Assembly: GCA_028289725.1 (NCBI GenBank)
Contig: JANQOH010000297.1
Location: 1 to 8,798 of the forward strand
Direction of reading: 5' to 3'
DNA: 8,798 nucleotides
From: Alphaproteobacteria bacterium
GTDB taxonomy: Bacteria > Pseudomonadota > Alphaproteobacteria > UBA7887
Positions 1 through 6,272 of this stretch are shown piece by piece; positions within the stretch are counted from its first letter, which is position 1, and the number at the start of each line of letters is the position of its first letter. The notes under the pieces were generated by a model. The model searched no databases. It saw only the letters and a list, made by a program, of their open reading frames with translations, and was not told where the DNA came from. Made by a program: the position numbers and the translations under genes.

Positions 1-1
1 C

Positions 2-415
2 CAAGACCCGCGCGGCGCGCTGCTCTCTTTCGGCAACCACAAGGGATACGGCTTGGCCCTGGCGTGCGAACTCCTGGCGGGTGCCTTGATTAATGGCGGC
101 GGCCATAGACCGGAAAATGCCAATGGTCAGGTGATCATCAACAATATGTTGAGCGTAATTATCGATCCCGAAGCCGTCGGCGACGCGCAGTTCTTTGCGG
201 ACGAAATCGACGCGATCACGACGCACGTAAAAGCCTCGCCTCCGGCACCCGGCGTTGAGAGTGTGATGGTTCCCGGCGATCCGGAACGCAAGGCGCGGGC
301 CGCTCGATCCGCGGACGGCATTCCGATCGATGATGAGTCGTGGCGTCAGATTGTTGATGCCGCCGAACAGGTCGGCATGTCGGCCGCCGAAGTCGAGAGA
401 ATTACCGGCGCCTGA
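2..415 (+). CDS. Ldh2 family malate/L-lactate/ureidoglycolate-type dehydrogenase, C-terminal part (5' end outside window)
   Basis: Frame 2 is open from the window edge to TGA at 413-415 and gives 137 residues, roughly the last 40% of a family that usually has 330-360 residues. The family consists of soluble NAD(P)-dependent 2-hydroxyacid oxidoreductases with a fold unlike classical Rossmann LDH. The visible signature is NHKGYGLALACELLAGAL near the start of the fragment, the conserved cofactor/substrate segment of Ldh2 proteins. It is followed by the usual tail, including a PG.E.VMVPGDPE-like stretch and a GIPIDDESW segment. The substrate (malate, lactate, sulfolactate, ureidoglycolate or another) cannot be told from this portion, and the N-terminal part with the catalytic His is not present. 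The stop codon lies inside the end of the convergent glycosyltransferase gene (14-bp overlap), and no terminator hairpin separates the two. Confidence 0.88.
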   Translation, partial: QDPRGALLSFGNHKGYGLALACELLAGALINGGGHRPENANGQVIINNMLSVIIDPEAVGDAQFFADEIDAITTHVKASPPAPGVESVMVPGDPERKARAARSADGIPIDDESWRQIVDAAEQVGMSAAEVERITGA

Positions 416-1427
416 ACGCGTTGTCCGCCGTCGGCGGTGACTCGAGCGACAGGTAGGTCATCCGCTTCGTCTCCTGGCGGCCGCGCGCGACCGAATCCAG
501 AATCAAGCCGCACGTCATTGCCAGAAATGCGAGCAGCATTGCGCCGGTCGCGGCGACCGCCGTCGGCAAACGCGGCACCAGTCCGGTCTCGAAGAACTCG
601 ACGAATACTGGCCACGCCATCACCAAGGACAGGCCGGCCAACAGTGCAAACCAGGTCCCGAAAAATGCCAGTGGCCGCAGTTCCTTGAACAGCAATACGA
701 TCATCCACAGGATCCGGAAGCCGTCGGCATAGGTGCTGAGTTTGCTCTCCGAGCCCGTCGGCCGCTCTTTGTACGGTGCCTCAATTTCGCCGACCGGCAT
801 CCGCAATTGGAGCGCATGAATGGTTAGCTCCGTCTCCGTCTCAAAACCTTGCGAGAGCGCCGGAAAGGATTTGACGAAGCGGCGTGAAAAGGCGCGATAG
901 CCGGACAGCATATCCGCGACGTTTTGGCCGAACATGCTTGAGACCAACGTGGTCAGCAGGCGGTTGCCGAACCGGTGGCCGGGCCGATACGCGGCTTCAA
1001 CGTCGGTGATCCGCGCCGCAGTGACCATATCAAAGGGGCCTTCAAGCAATCGGGAAATCAAGTCGGGCGCGGCACTCGCGTCATAGGTGTCATCGCCGTC
1101 CACCAACAGATAAATATCGGCTTCGATATCGGCGAACATCCGGCGGATGACGTTGCCTTTGCCCGGCGCGCTTTCGGTGCGCACCACAGCACCGGCAGCG
1201 CTCGCGATCGCGGCGGTCATATCGGTGGAAGCATTGTCGTAGACGTAGATGGTGGCGGTCGGCAAAGCCGTGGCAAAATCCGTCACCACGCGCTCGATGG
1301 CGACCGCCTCATCGCGACACGGGATCAACACCGCGATGGAAAGCGGCGAAACCGGCGACTTAGCCGATTGAGACCGGTCCGGCGCCGAAACGTTTTCAAC
1401 TGGCCGATTATCCGTCGTTCGCGACAC
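402..1427 (-). CDS. Membrane-anchored family 2 glycosyltransferase (polyprenyl-phosphate sugar transferase-like)
   Basis: This is a 341-residue protein when started at GTG 1425-1427. Residues 31-140 form a GT-A nucleotide-sugar-binding domain, with IPCRDEAVAI (35-44), DNAST (64-68) and the metal/nucleotide motif DGDDTYD (110-116). Acceptor-side motifs typical of DPM1/DolP-mannosyltransferase-like bacterial enzymes follow: DMLSGYRAF (172-180), QGFETETELT (193-202) and a GSESKLSTYADG segment (225-236). Two hydrophobic segments (about 252-277 and 286-310) anchor the C-terminus in the membrane. It probably transfers a hexose from a nucleotide sugar to a lipid carrier or another envelope acceptor; donor and acceptor are unknown. 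The start is decided by AAGGAG eight nucleotides upstream of the GTG. An ATG at 1538 is open in frame but adds 37 residues without family character. It is the last gene of the leftward block, 172 bp after the EamA gene, so it may have its own promoter. Confidence 0.87.
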   Translation of the reverse strand: MSRTTDNRPVENVSAPDRSQSAKSPVSPLSIAVLIPCRDEAVAIERVVTDFATALPTATIYVYDNASTDMTAAIASAAGAVVRTESAPGKGNVIRRMFADIEADIYLLVDGDDTYDASAAPDLISRLLEGPFDMVTAARITDVEAAYRPGHRFGNRLLTTLVSSMFGQNVADMLSGYRAFSRRFVKSFPALSQGFETETELTIHALQLRMPVGEIEAPYKERPTGSESKLSTYADGFRILWMIVLLFKELRPLAFFGTWFALLAGLSLVMAWPVFVEFFETGLVPRLPTAVAATGAMLLAFLAMTCGLILDSVARGRQETKRMTYLSLESPPTADNAFRRR

Positions 1428-1435
1428 GCTGTGCG

Positions 1436-1441
1436 CTCCTT
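1436..1441 (-). promoter_or_regulatory. Strong ribosome binding site deciding the glycosyltransferase start
   Basis: On the minus strand AAGGAG lies eight nucleotides before GTG at 1427-1425. The match to the anti-Shine-Dalgarno sequence and the spacing are close to ideal. This is why the GTG is preferred over the in-frame ATG at 1538, which has no comparable site. Confidence 0.75.
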
Positions 1442-1599
1442 GGCCAAACCTTCGCTGGCCCAAGATCGTGACAAATCCCAGCCTGCTAACGACCAACAGG
1501 CTTGAATGGAAAGTAGAATGGCCGGGACCGCGGACCATGATTTCGGCTCGGATATGACGTGAGAGACCGGGCGTTTAGCCCTGTCCGGGGGTCACCGTC

Positions 1600-2526
1600 T
1601 CAGGATTCTGGCGGTCGTCCGACGCTTTCGGGCGCAGGCAGTTTCTTCAGCTTGCTCTCGCGGTAGGCGATATAGCTTGTCGACGCGAAAATCATGATGC
1701 CGCCGATCCAGGTGTAAAGATCCGGAATTTCGGCAAACAGCCAAAAGCCGAGCGCGCTCGCCCAAATCAGTTTGAAGAAGTCGATCGGCATGACGACCGT
1801 CGTTTCGCCTTCCTTGAGTGATTGGGTCATCAGCAGTTGGCCGATGGTTCCTAGAACACCGATCAGCGCCAGCCACCCCAACTGAGACCAAGTCGGGGTC
1901 TGCCAAAACATGAGCGCGGGACCAAGTGAGAGCGGTATCATCAAGATCACCATGTAGGTGGCGATGGTAATGCTGGACTCGGTGCGGCTGAGAACCTTGA
2001 TGGTAATCAGCGCCCCGGCCCACGCGACCGCTTGCACGAGAACTAGGATCGAGCCAAGTCCGACCTCCGCGAAGCCGGGTCGGATGGCGACGAACGTGCC
2101 CGCGAATCCAATGGCAATCGCGATCCAGCGGCGCGCGCGCACCACTTCGCCAAGAAGCAGAATGGCCAAGATGGTCGCGAAGATCGGTGCGGTGAAGGAG
2201 AGGGCGGCGACTTGCGAAAGGGGCGTGATTGCCAGTGCGTAGAAAAAGCAAAGCATAGCCACGGCGTTCAGCCCGCCGCGCACAACGTGAAGCCCTAGTT
2301 TTTGCGTGGCGAGGAGCCCGACGCCATAGCGCAAAAACCATGGCAGGATGACCAACAGTCCAAAGGCATTGCGAAAAAACGCGATCTCGAACGGGTGCAG
2401 GTCGGCGGATACGTGACGCACGGACGCATGCAGCAGCGAGAACGCGATCGTCGACGCGAACATGATGAGGATGGCACGGAGACTTGATCCGGGTGCCAGA
2501 GCCGAGGCTATCGCGCCGTTCGCCAC
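1600..2526 (-). CDS. EamA/DMT-superfamily ten-helix transporter
   Basis: The 308-residue polytopic inner-membrane protein is made of two EamA repeats (about 17-148 and 158-288), each with five predicted hydrophobic helices, and a short charged C-terminal tail (YRESKLKK...). Each repeat ends with the typical closing helix: PIFATILAILLLGE (114-127) and PIDFFKLIWASALGFWLFAE (247-266). Drug/metabolite transporters of this type export or import small metabolites such as amino acids, aromatic compounds or SAM; specificity cannot be read from sequence. GTG 2524-2526 was chosen because it lies 10 nt after the upstream stop, which suggests translational coupling, and gives a normal short N-terminus before helix 1. 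The Shine-Dalgarno is weak. ATG at 2586 is an in-frame alternative but would overlap the DUF2783-like gene by 50 bp. Position after the monooxygenase and its partner suggests transport of the same substrate or product (inference). Confidence 0.87.
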   Translation of the reverse strand: MANGAIASALAPGSSLRAILIMFASTIAFSLLHASVRHVSADLHPFEIAFFRNAFGLLVILPWFLRYGVGLLATQKLGLHVVRGGLNAVAMLCFFYALAITPLSQVAALSFTAPIFATILAILLLGEVVRARRWIAIAIGFAGTFVAIRPGFAEVGLGSILVLVQAVAWAGALITIKVLSRTESSITIATYMVILMIPLSLGPALMFWQTPTWSQLGWLALIGVLGTIGQLLMTQSLKEGETTVVMPIDFFKLIWASALGFWLFAEIPDLYTWIGGIMIFASTSYIAYRESKLKKLPAPESVGRPPES

Positions 2527-2536
2527 GCGCCGTCGA

Positions 2537-2731
2537 TCACAGATCTTGGAGGGCGACTGTAGTGGCCTCGCGCACCACATCGACATCGCCGATATGGCTC
2601 GCCATCACCATCGATAGTTTCGCCAGGTAGAGCCGCTCTTTATCGGCGCCCGCCTCTTCAATCGCTTGGCTAAGCATCCGGAAGAGCACTTCGAGCGTTT
2701 CCGTGTCGGCTTCGTTCAATTTACCGCTCAT
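2537..2731 (-). CDS. DUF2783-like small protein, partner of the adjacent FAD monooxygenase
   Basis: This is a 64-residue acidic protein, probably cytoplasmic and all-helical, with no membrane segment or signal peptide. The C-terminal half has LAKLSMVMASHIGDVDVVREA (about 37-56). From memory, DUF2783 proteins have the same pattern (…LLLANHIGD…VLREAL…) and typically sit directly after FAD-dependent aromatic hydroxylases, as here. Molecular function is unknown; a role as stabilising or regulatory subunit of the hydroxylase is inference from synteny. ATG 2729-2731 is preceded by GGAG at 8-nt spacing, whereas an upstream in-frame TTG at 2758 overlaps the monooxygenase stop and lacks such a site. 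The gene starts 19 nt after the monooxygenase stop and ends 10 nt before the transporter start, so the three probably form one operon. The family assignment is by pattern recognition only. Confidence 0.78.
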   Translation of the reverse strand: MSGKLNEADTETLEVLFRMLSQAIEEAGADKERLYLAKLSMVMASHIGDVDVVREATTVALQDL

Positions 2732-2739
2732 GCTGTTTG

Positions 2740-2743
2740 CTCC
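2740..2743 (-). promoter_or_regulatory. Ribosome binding site of the DUF2783-like gene
   Basis: GGAG on the minus strand, eight nucleotides before the ATG at 2731-2729, lies in the 19-nt gap after the monooxygenase stop codon. It fixes the start of this short gene. Confidence 0.65.
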
Positions 2744-2750
2744 ACGCGTG

Positions 2751-4430
2751 TTACCCAAGCGCCGTGTCTAAGGCGTTGCGCAACGCCGAAAGATCGGGAC
2801 GAACGAGGCGGGCACATATGTGATCGTCGGGCCGGATCAGCACCAATATGCCGGATGACACGCCGAGCAATTCTCCGAGTGCGCCGGTCGGATCACAAAC
2901 TGCCGTGCCATCGGACGCTCCGGATTCATCTGAGACTAACGCCACGCGACGGACCGGCAGACCTTCGTCCGCGATTGCCCCAACATTTTCGTCCGCGCCG
3001 CTGGGATCCCCCTCTTTTACCAAGCCGACAAAACCGGCGCCCGTGACATCAAGTAGGTGACCGTCCGTCCACGCGCCATTTGCTTTGAGACGCACCATCG
3101 GATTGGGCAGCACACCGCCAAGCGGAAGCATGCCGTCCGTCGGCTCCGCCTGGTCGCGGCCGTTCAAGGCTGAGTCCGTATAAGCGAACGGCGCGGCCTG
3201 CCGCGGATTGATCAAACCGCGCACCCAGGGCTGCGATATTGCGAGCGAAAGCACCGCATCGCGCATCAGCGTGAAACCCTGGCCGGGCGGCGTCATAAAC
3301 CACGTGCTCTTTGTCGCTTGGCGGTGGTTCTCGTGGGTTGCCGCGACGCGTTCCGTATCAAAACTGTCGAGCAACTTTTCTGAGCCGATTCCGCGGAGGG
3401 CATAGGCCAGTTTCCAACCAAGATTGAATGCGTCCTCGACACCCGAGTTCAGTCCGCGCACGCCGAAAATCGGCACGAGATGCGCGGCATCGCCGATGAA
3501 GCATACGCGATTGTGGCGATAGGACTCGATGGTCAAACAATGTGCCTTATAGAGGCTGGACCAGACCGGCTGCCACGCACCGGTTTCACCGATGTCGTCC
3601 AAATGACGCTGGACGCGCGGGATCAACCGTTCCGGATCAAGTTCCGCCTGCTCGTCCTCCTCGGGCCGCAATTGGCAATCGAAACGCCAGATATTGTCCG
3701 GCTGGCAATGCATGATGATGGTCGAGCGCGGGTTCGATGGCGGGTCAAACCAGACGCGCCGTTCGGCTGGCGTGTCGGTCTCGAGTTCGATGTCGGTGAT
3801 CAAATATCGTCCTTCGTAGGACGTGCCTTCGAACCGCAGTCCGAGCTTTTGGCGAATGCCGCTGTGCGCGCCATCAGCGGCGGCGACATATTGCGCCTCC
3901 AAGGGGTAAGTCCCTTCGGGCGTTTCGACTTCCAGCGCGACCGCCTCGTCGTGTTGCGTCAGATCGATCACTTTCGACAACCAGCGCAAGTCGATGCGCT
4001 CGTTCGCCAAACAGGCATCAACGAGAAACTGCTCGAAAACGCATTGCTGCATATTGAGGAATGGCGGGTGCTTGTCGGTGTTGCTGTGCGCCATCTCCAA
4101 GCTGAACACCTTCTTATCCCGGAAGAAGGTGCTGCCGCTGTACCACCATATGCCTTTCGCTGTGATCGCGGGGCCTGGCCCCACGTGATCGAGTATCTCA
4201 AGGCTGCGGCGCGAGATACAGGTCGCCCGGCTACCGTCGCTCACGCAATCGCGGATTTCCAAGACGATTGTTTCGATGCCGAAATGCGCGAGCGACAATG
4301 CCGCCGTAAGTCCCACTGGGCCCGCACCAACGATCACGACAGGTCGCGTTTCGCGCTGCCCACTCATTTCCGGCGGGCGAACGAATGGATAGTGCGTGTA
4401 CTCGAAATAGGGCGGATTCTCTTGGGTCAT
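2751..4430 (-). CDS. FAD-dependent aromatic monooxygenase, MhpA / PheA-TfdB-like (3-(3-hydroxyphenyl)propionate hydroxylase family)
   Basis: This is a 559-residue cytoplasmic flavoprotein of group A (class A) NAD(P)H-dependent hydroxylases, which insert one oxygen atom into an aromatic, usually phenolic, ring. The dinucleotide-binding motif VVIVGAGPVGLTAALSLAH lies at about 31-49. The second NADPH/FAD motif AADGAHSGIR is at about 184-193, and the FAD ribityl motif CFIGDAAHLVPIFGVRGLNSG at about 310-330. A C-terminal thioredoxin-like domain follows (about 434-559; MLPLGGVLPNP, and RPDDHICAR near 533). All three flavin motifs look intact. The ATG at 4428-4430 was chosen because MTQENPPYFEYTHYPF resembles the usual N-terminus of this group; a GTG at 4487 would add 19 residues. 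The Shine-Dalgarno is weak at both. It is the first gene of the leftward operon with the DUF2783-like gene and the EamA transporter. The substrate is not determinable. Confidence 0.9.
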   Translation of the reverse strand: MTQENPPYFEYTHYPFVRPPEMSGQRETRPVVIVGAGPVGLTAALSLAHFGIETIVLEIRDCVSDGSRATCISRRSLEILDHVGPGPAITAKGIWWYSGSTFFRDKKVFSLEMAHSNTDKHPPFLNMQQCVFEQFLVDACLANERIDLRWLSKVIDLTQHDEAVALEVETPEGTYPLEAQYVAAADGAHSGIRQKLGLRFEGTSYEGRYLITDIELETDTPAERRVWFDPPSNPRSTIIMHCQPDNIWRFDCQLRPEEDEQAELDPERLIPRVQRHLDDIGETGAWQPVWSSLYKAHCLTIESYRHNRVCFIGDAAHLVPIFGVRGLNSGVEDAFNLGWKLAYALRGIGSEKLLDSFDTERVAATHENHRQATKSTWFMTPPGQGFTLMRDAVLSLAISQPWVRGLINPRQAAPFAYTDSALNGRDQAEPTDGMLPLGGVLPNPMVRLKANGAWTDGHLLDVTGAGFVGLVKEGDPSGADENVGAIADEGLPVRRVALVSDESGASDGTAVCDPTGALGELLGVSSGILVLIRPDDHICARLVRPDLSALRNALDTALG

Positions 4431-4625
4431 GGGCGTCCGGCTGGCGGGATGAGCCTCGACAATAGCGCTCCGGTAGTCCGTTCGCACTATTAACGCGCGC
4501 CCGGTCTTGGGATAGGATGCATAAAATTTTATGAAATTGCGCCTGACCGAAGGAACTGCCTTGGTTGGGCCAAAAACAAGCGGTGGAAGCTGGTGCGGCG
4601 TTACTTTGGCGCAACGGTGGACACA
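4431..4625 (+). promoter_or_regulatory. Divergent intergenic region between the monooxygenase operon and the small hypothetical gene
   Basis: These 195 bp separate two genes read away from each other and should carry both promoters. The stretch around 4519-4540 is strikingly AT-rich against a GC-rich background. I could not identify convincing -35/-10 pairs in either direction. The only clear element is the palindrome listed separately. If the monooxygenase really starts at GTG 4487, the region is correspondingly shorter. Confidence 0.5.
4520..4533. promoter_or_regulatory. Perfect 14-bp palindrome CATAAAATTTTATG, candidate operator
   Basis: The two halves CATAAAA and TTTTATG are exact reverse complements with no spacer, located about 90 bp upstream of both flanking start codons. 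A symmetric AT-rich site in a divergent promoter region suits a dimeric regulator (MarR-, GntR- or TetR-like; inference). No regulator gene is visible in this window. Confidence 0.45.
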
Positions 4626-5060
4626 ATGAAGATCGACGGTTCAGTGAGCAACAATCGACCTTGGCGACCTGCGGATCCGGTTCGAGTGCAACCGGTCTCT
4701 TCGGCTTCGCGCGACCTCGCGCCGCGTACCGAGATTACCGATCGCACCCGGCGCGCGACCGATCGCGCGGACGCTGAGACCGCCGACCGCCGCGGGATTG
4801 CGCCAGCGGAACGTTCGCGGTCGACCGTCATCGTCTATGACGGCCGCGCCGTCGATCGTCGTCAAATTGGCGACCGCCGAAAAATGACCGCGTGTGCTGA
4901 GCCGTCGAGCGAGTTTGTCACGCAAGTGGTGGCGCACGAGCATATGTTGCTCGACTTGCGCCCCGACCCGATTGAGACGCGCCAAGCGCAAACGGCCTAC
5001 CGCGACGACCAAGACGGTTCGGACGACGCCAGGACGCGACAGATCGATTTGAGCATCTAA
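4626..5060 (+). CDS. Small Arg/Asp-rich hypothetical protein
   Basis: This 144-residue protein starts at ATG 4626 with a GGTGG-like site about five nucleotides upstream; GTG 4593 would add 11 residues. The first two thirds are polar and low in hydrophobic residues, with repeated TDR/DRR units (for example TDRTRRATDRA and DRRQIGDRR), and probably disordered. A short more hydrophobic segment follows (SSEFVTQVVAHEHMLLDL, about 95-112), then a polar tail containing TAYRDDQD. The plan of a disordered charged N-terminus, an F-V-x-Q-V/L-A-like helix and an AYR-like tail resembles uncharacterised small alphaproteobacterial proteins I have seen, but I cannot name a family. There is no signal peptide or membrane helix. 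It stands alone on the plus strand and is followed by a strong hairpin 23 nt past its stop, consistent with a monocistronic transcript. Codon choice is like that of its neighbours. Confidence 0.6.
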   Translation: MKIDGSVSNNRPWRPADPVRVQPVSSASRDLAPRTEITDRTRRATDRADAETADRRGIAPAERSRSTVIVYDGRAVDRRQIGDRRKMTACAEPSSEFVTQVVAHEHMLLDLRPDPIETRQAQTAYRDDQDGSDDARTRQIDLSI

Positions 5061-5082
5061 AAAGTTACGGGAAGCAGGAAGA

Positions 5083-5118
5083 CAATGGCGAGGTCTGCAA
5101 ATGCGGACCTCGCCATTG
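5083..5118 (+). terminator. Strong 16-bp hairpin after the small hypothetical gene, probable terminator
   Basis: The left arm 5083-5098 pairs with 5103-5118: 13 perfect base pairs (CAATGGCGAGGTC with GACCTCGCCATTG), then one T-G wobble and two more pairs, closing an AAAT loop. It begins 23 nt after the stop codon at 5060. No clean T-run follows on either strand (plus strand reads GATTATTGAGG), so it is not a textbook intrinsic terminator. It could work bidirectionally, block 3' exonucleases, or belong to a structured RNA. Confidence 0.6.
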
Positions 5119-5199
5119 GATTATTGAGGAGAAAGTCGCGGACACCGGCACAGGGGGGGAGTTAGCACCGGCGTCCGCGTCCGAGGAGCCGTTCACGTA

Positions 5200-5267
5200 C
5201 GACAGGCTACCCGGTAACAAAATCGAGCCTGTCGGACTCCTGCATCGGACGGTGCGACATGTCCGAC
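5200..5267. repeat. Two overlapping, mutually exclusive inverted repeats
   Basis: CGACAGGCT (5200-5208) pairs perfectly with AGCCTGTCG (5226-5234). The last four bases of that right arm also begin GTCGGAC (5231-5237), which pairs perfectly with GTCCGAC (5261-5267). A second TCGGAC at 5245-5250 could pair with the same 3' arm. The arrangement would allow alternative folds, as in attenuators, but no coding sequence follows directly on either strand, so a regulatory role is speculative. Confidence 0.4.
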
Positions 5268-5369
5268 GCAAGAACCAGCGCGCAGGCTCGAAACCATTTC
5301 CGGCAAAAAAGCTTTGTTGGCATTGTCGAGAACTACGTCTCGGGCTGCTGTTCGGATCAACTTGAATGC

Positions 5370-5394
5370 AAAAAAATGCCGCGCGCGTGGCGCA
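5370..5394 (-). terminator. Possible intrinsic terminator of the GST gene
   Basis: Read on the minus strand, a GC-rich partly self-complementary run (revcomp of 5377-5394) is followed directly by seven T (5376-5370). It lies about 40 nt after the GST stop codon. The stem is imperfect with several possible registers, so the call is weak. Confidence 0.35.
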
Positions 5395-5433
5395 GTGTCT
5401 TACAGTTCGGCGAGGCCGCCTTTTTCAGCTGGC

Positions 5434-6129
5434 CTAGCGTTTTTCGTATTGTTTGTTGCCAAATAGGTTAGAGAAATGCTCTTGGGTCTTGGGCGCCTGG
5501 CCAGCGGTACTGCTCTTCTTCATGACATCGCGCCCCCTTACGACGGCGGGCCGAACCTTTATGGCGTCACGCCAACGGCTGAGATTCGGAAAATCCGCGA
5601 AATTCTGCCCCTGGTGTTTGCCGAGTATCCACGGCCAGGTCGCGATGTCCGCGATTGAGTATTCGCCGGCGAGATATTCGTGGTCGGCGAGCCACCGATC
5701 CATCACGTTGTAAATCCGGCCAGCCTCATTGGTGTATCGGTCGACGGCATACTCAATCTTCTCCGGCGCATAGGATCGGAAGTGAGCGACTTGGCCCATC
5801 ATCGGGCCGACCGTACCCATCTGGAACATGAGCCACTCCATCACTTGATAGCGGCCTCGGGGGCTTTTCGGCATCAATCGACCGGTCTTCTCCGCCAGGT
5901 AAAACATGATCGCACCGGACTCGAACACCGAGATTGGCTCGCCGTCAGGCCCATCGGGGTCCACGATGGCCGGCATTTTGTTGTTCGGGCTGATTTTGAG
6001 AAATTCGGGCGCGAACTGCTCGCCCTTGGCGATATTAACCGGGACCACCTGATAGGGGAGCTCGAGCTCCTCGAGCATGATGGTGACCTTCCAACCATTG
6101 GGCGTCGGCCAAAAATACAAATCGATCAC
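5434..6129 (-). CDS. Glutathione S-transferase, Nu-class-like (YfcG/YghU type disulfide-bond oxidoreductase)
   Basis: This is a 231-residue cytosolic GST, near the usual size of the class (E. coli YfcG has 215). The N-terminal thioredoxin-like domain begins IDLYFWPTPNGWKV. With the GTG start the Asn falls at residue 11, the position of the catalytic/glutathione-contacting Asn of YfcG-type enzymes, and a TPNG motif replaces the usual Tyr/Ser/Cys. PNNKMPAIVD (about 48-57) carries the cis-Pro loop and FESGAI (69-74) the gamma-glutamyl-binding Glu-Ser. The helical C-terminal domain contains YLAGEYSIADIATWPW. Such enzymes bind two GSH or GSSG and act as disulfide or peroxide reductases. The start at GTG 6127-6129 is supported by AAGGA nine nucleotides upstream; frame-open sequence up to 6285 lacks family character. 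The tail beyond the domain is charged and Lys-rich. It is divergent from iorA across 143 bp. The convergent neighbour is the small hypothetical gene. Confidence 0.88.
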   Translation of the reverse strand: MIDLYFWPTPNGWKVTIMLEELELPYQVVPVNIAKGEQFAPEFLKISPNNKMPAIVDPDGPDGEPISVFESGAIMFYLAEKTGRLMPKSPRGRYQVMEWLMFQMGTVGPMMGQVAHFRSYAPEKIEYAVDRYTNEAGRIYNVMDRWLADHEYLAGEYSIADIATWPWILGKHQGQNFADFPNLSRWRDAIKVRPAVVRGRDVMKKSSTAGQAPKTQEHFSNLFGNKQYEKR

Positions 6130-6272
6130 AATCGGCGTTCCTTCGCTTGGCACGAACCGCAGGCAATGCGGAAAGAGGCTTATACCAAAGCCGCATCCGA
6201 TCTGCTTCTCTTGGCTTCCGGTAAGGCTGGGGCGTATGCTCCCGACCGATCTTTCGAGCGAAAGAAGGCAAC
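6130..6272. promoter_or_regulatory. Divergent promoter region between the GST gene and iorA
   Basis: For iorA, TTGGCT (6211-6216) and TATGCT (6235-6240) form a plausible -35/-10 pair with 18-bp spacing, putting transcription start near 6247. For the GST gene, minus-strand TATAAG (6184-6179) is a plausible -10 about 45 nt before its start, without a clear -35. The GST ribosome site is AAGGA at 6139-6143 (minus) and that of iorA is GAAGG at 6264-6268. CTTTCGAGCGAAAG (6251-6264) is a near-continuous inverted repeat touching the iorA ribosome site; as DNA it could be an operator half, as RNA a 5-bp hairpin. All assignments are by eye. Confidence 0.45.

Larger units (their letters stand above)
5061..5433. 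other. Non-coding stretch between convergent genes, rich in inverted repeats
   Basis: No convincing gene lies in these 373 bp. Short open frames (minus 5065-5271, plus 5259-5471) lack ribosome binding sites and family character. The segment holds a 16-bp hairpin (5083-5118), an imperfect hairpin at 5138-5178 (6 + 4 bp), a 9-bp stem 5200-5208/5226-5234, a 7-bp stem 5231-5237/5261-5267 that competes with it, and a 5-bp stem 5327-5331/5338-5342. A tract of seven A (5370-5376), read as T on the minus strand, follows a GC-rich imperfect dyad and may end the GST transcript. It may simply be termination signals for two convergent genes, or may encode a structured RNA. Confidence 0.5.

Noticed and set aside
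1561..1599. GGGC-TAAAC-GCCC dyad (minus strand) after the EamA stop
   Set aside because: It is a four-base-pair stem without a T-run, so not enough to call a terminator.
1592..2341. Open frame of 249 codons on the minus strand
   Set aside because: It is an out-of-frame copy of the EamA transporter gene; the Arg/His-rich translation is a typical frame shadow, while the other frame gives ten clean hydrophobic helices.
3480..4493. Long open frame on the plus strand (337 codons)
   Set aside because: It is antisense to the FAD monooxygenase, whose flavin motifs are intact in the minus frame. The translation has no family features and reflects GC-rich third-position bias.
5065..5271. Possible 68-codon gene on the minus strand in the 5061-5433 gap
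   Set aside because: It has no ribosome binding site, no family resemblance, and overlaps the hairpins; more likely chance.
5409..5425. GGCG-AGGC-CGCC followed by five T on the plus strand
   Set aside because: It looks like a minimal intrinsic terminator, but the stem is only four pairs and no convincing plus-strand transcript needs to end here. Kept as a curiosity only.
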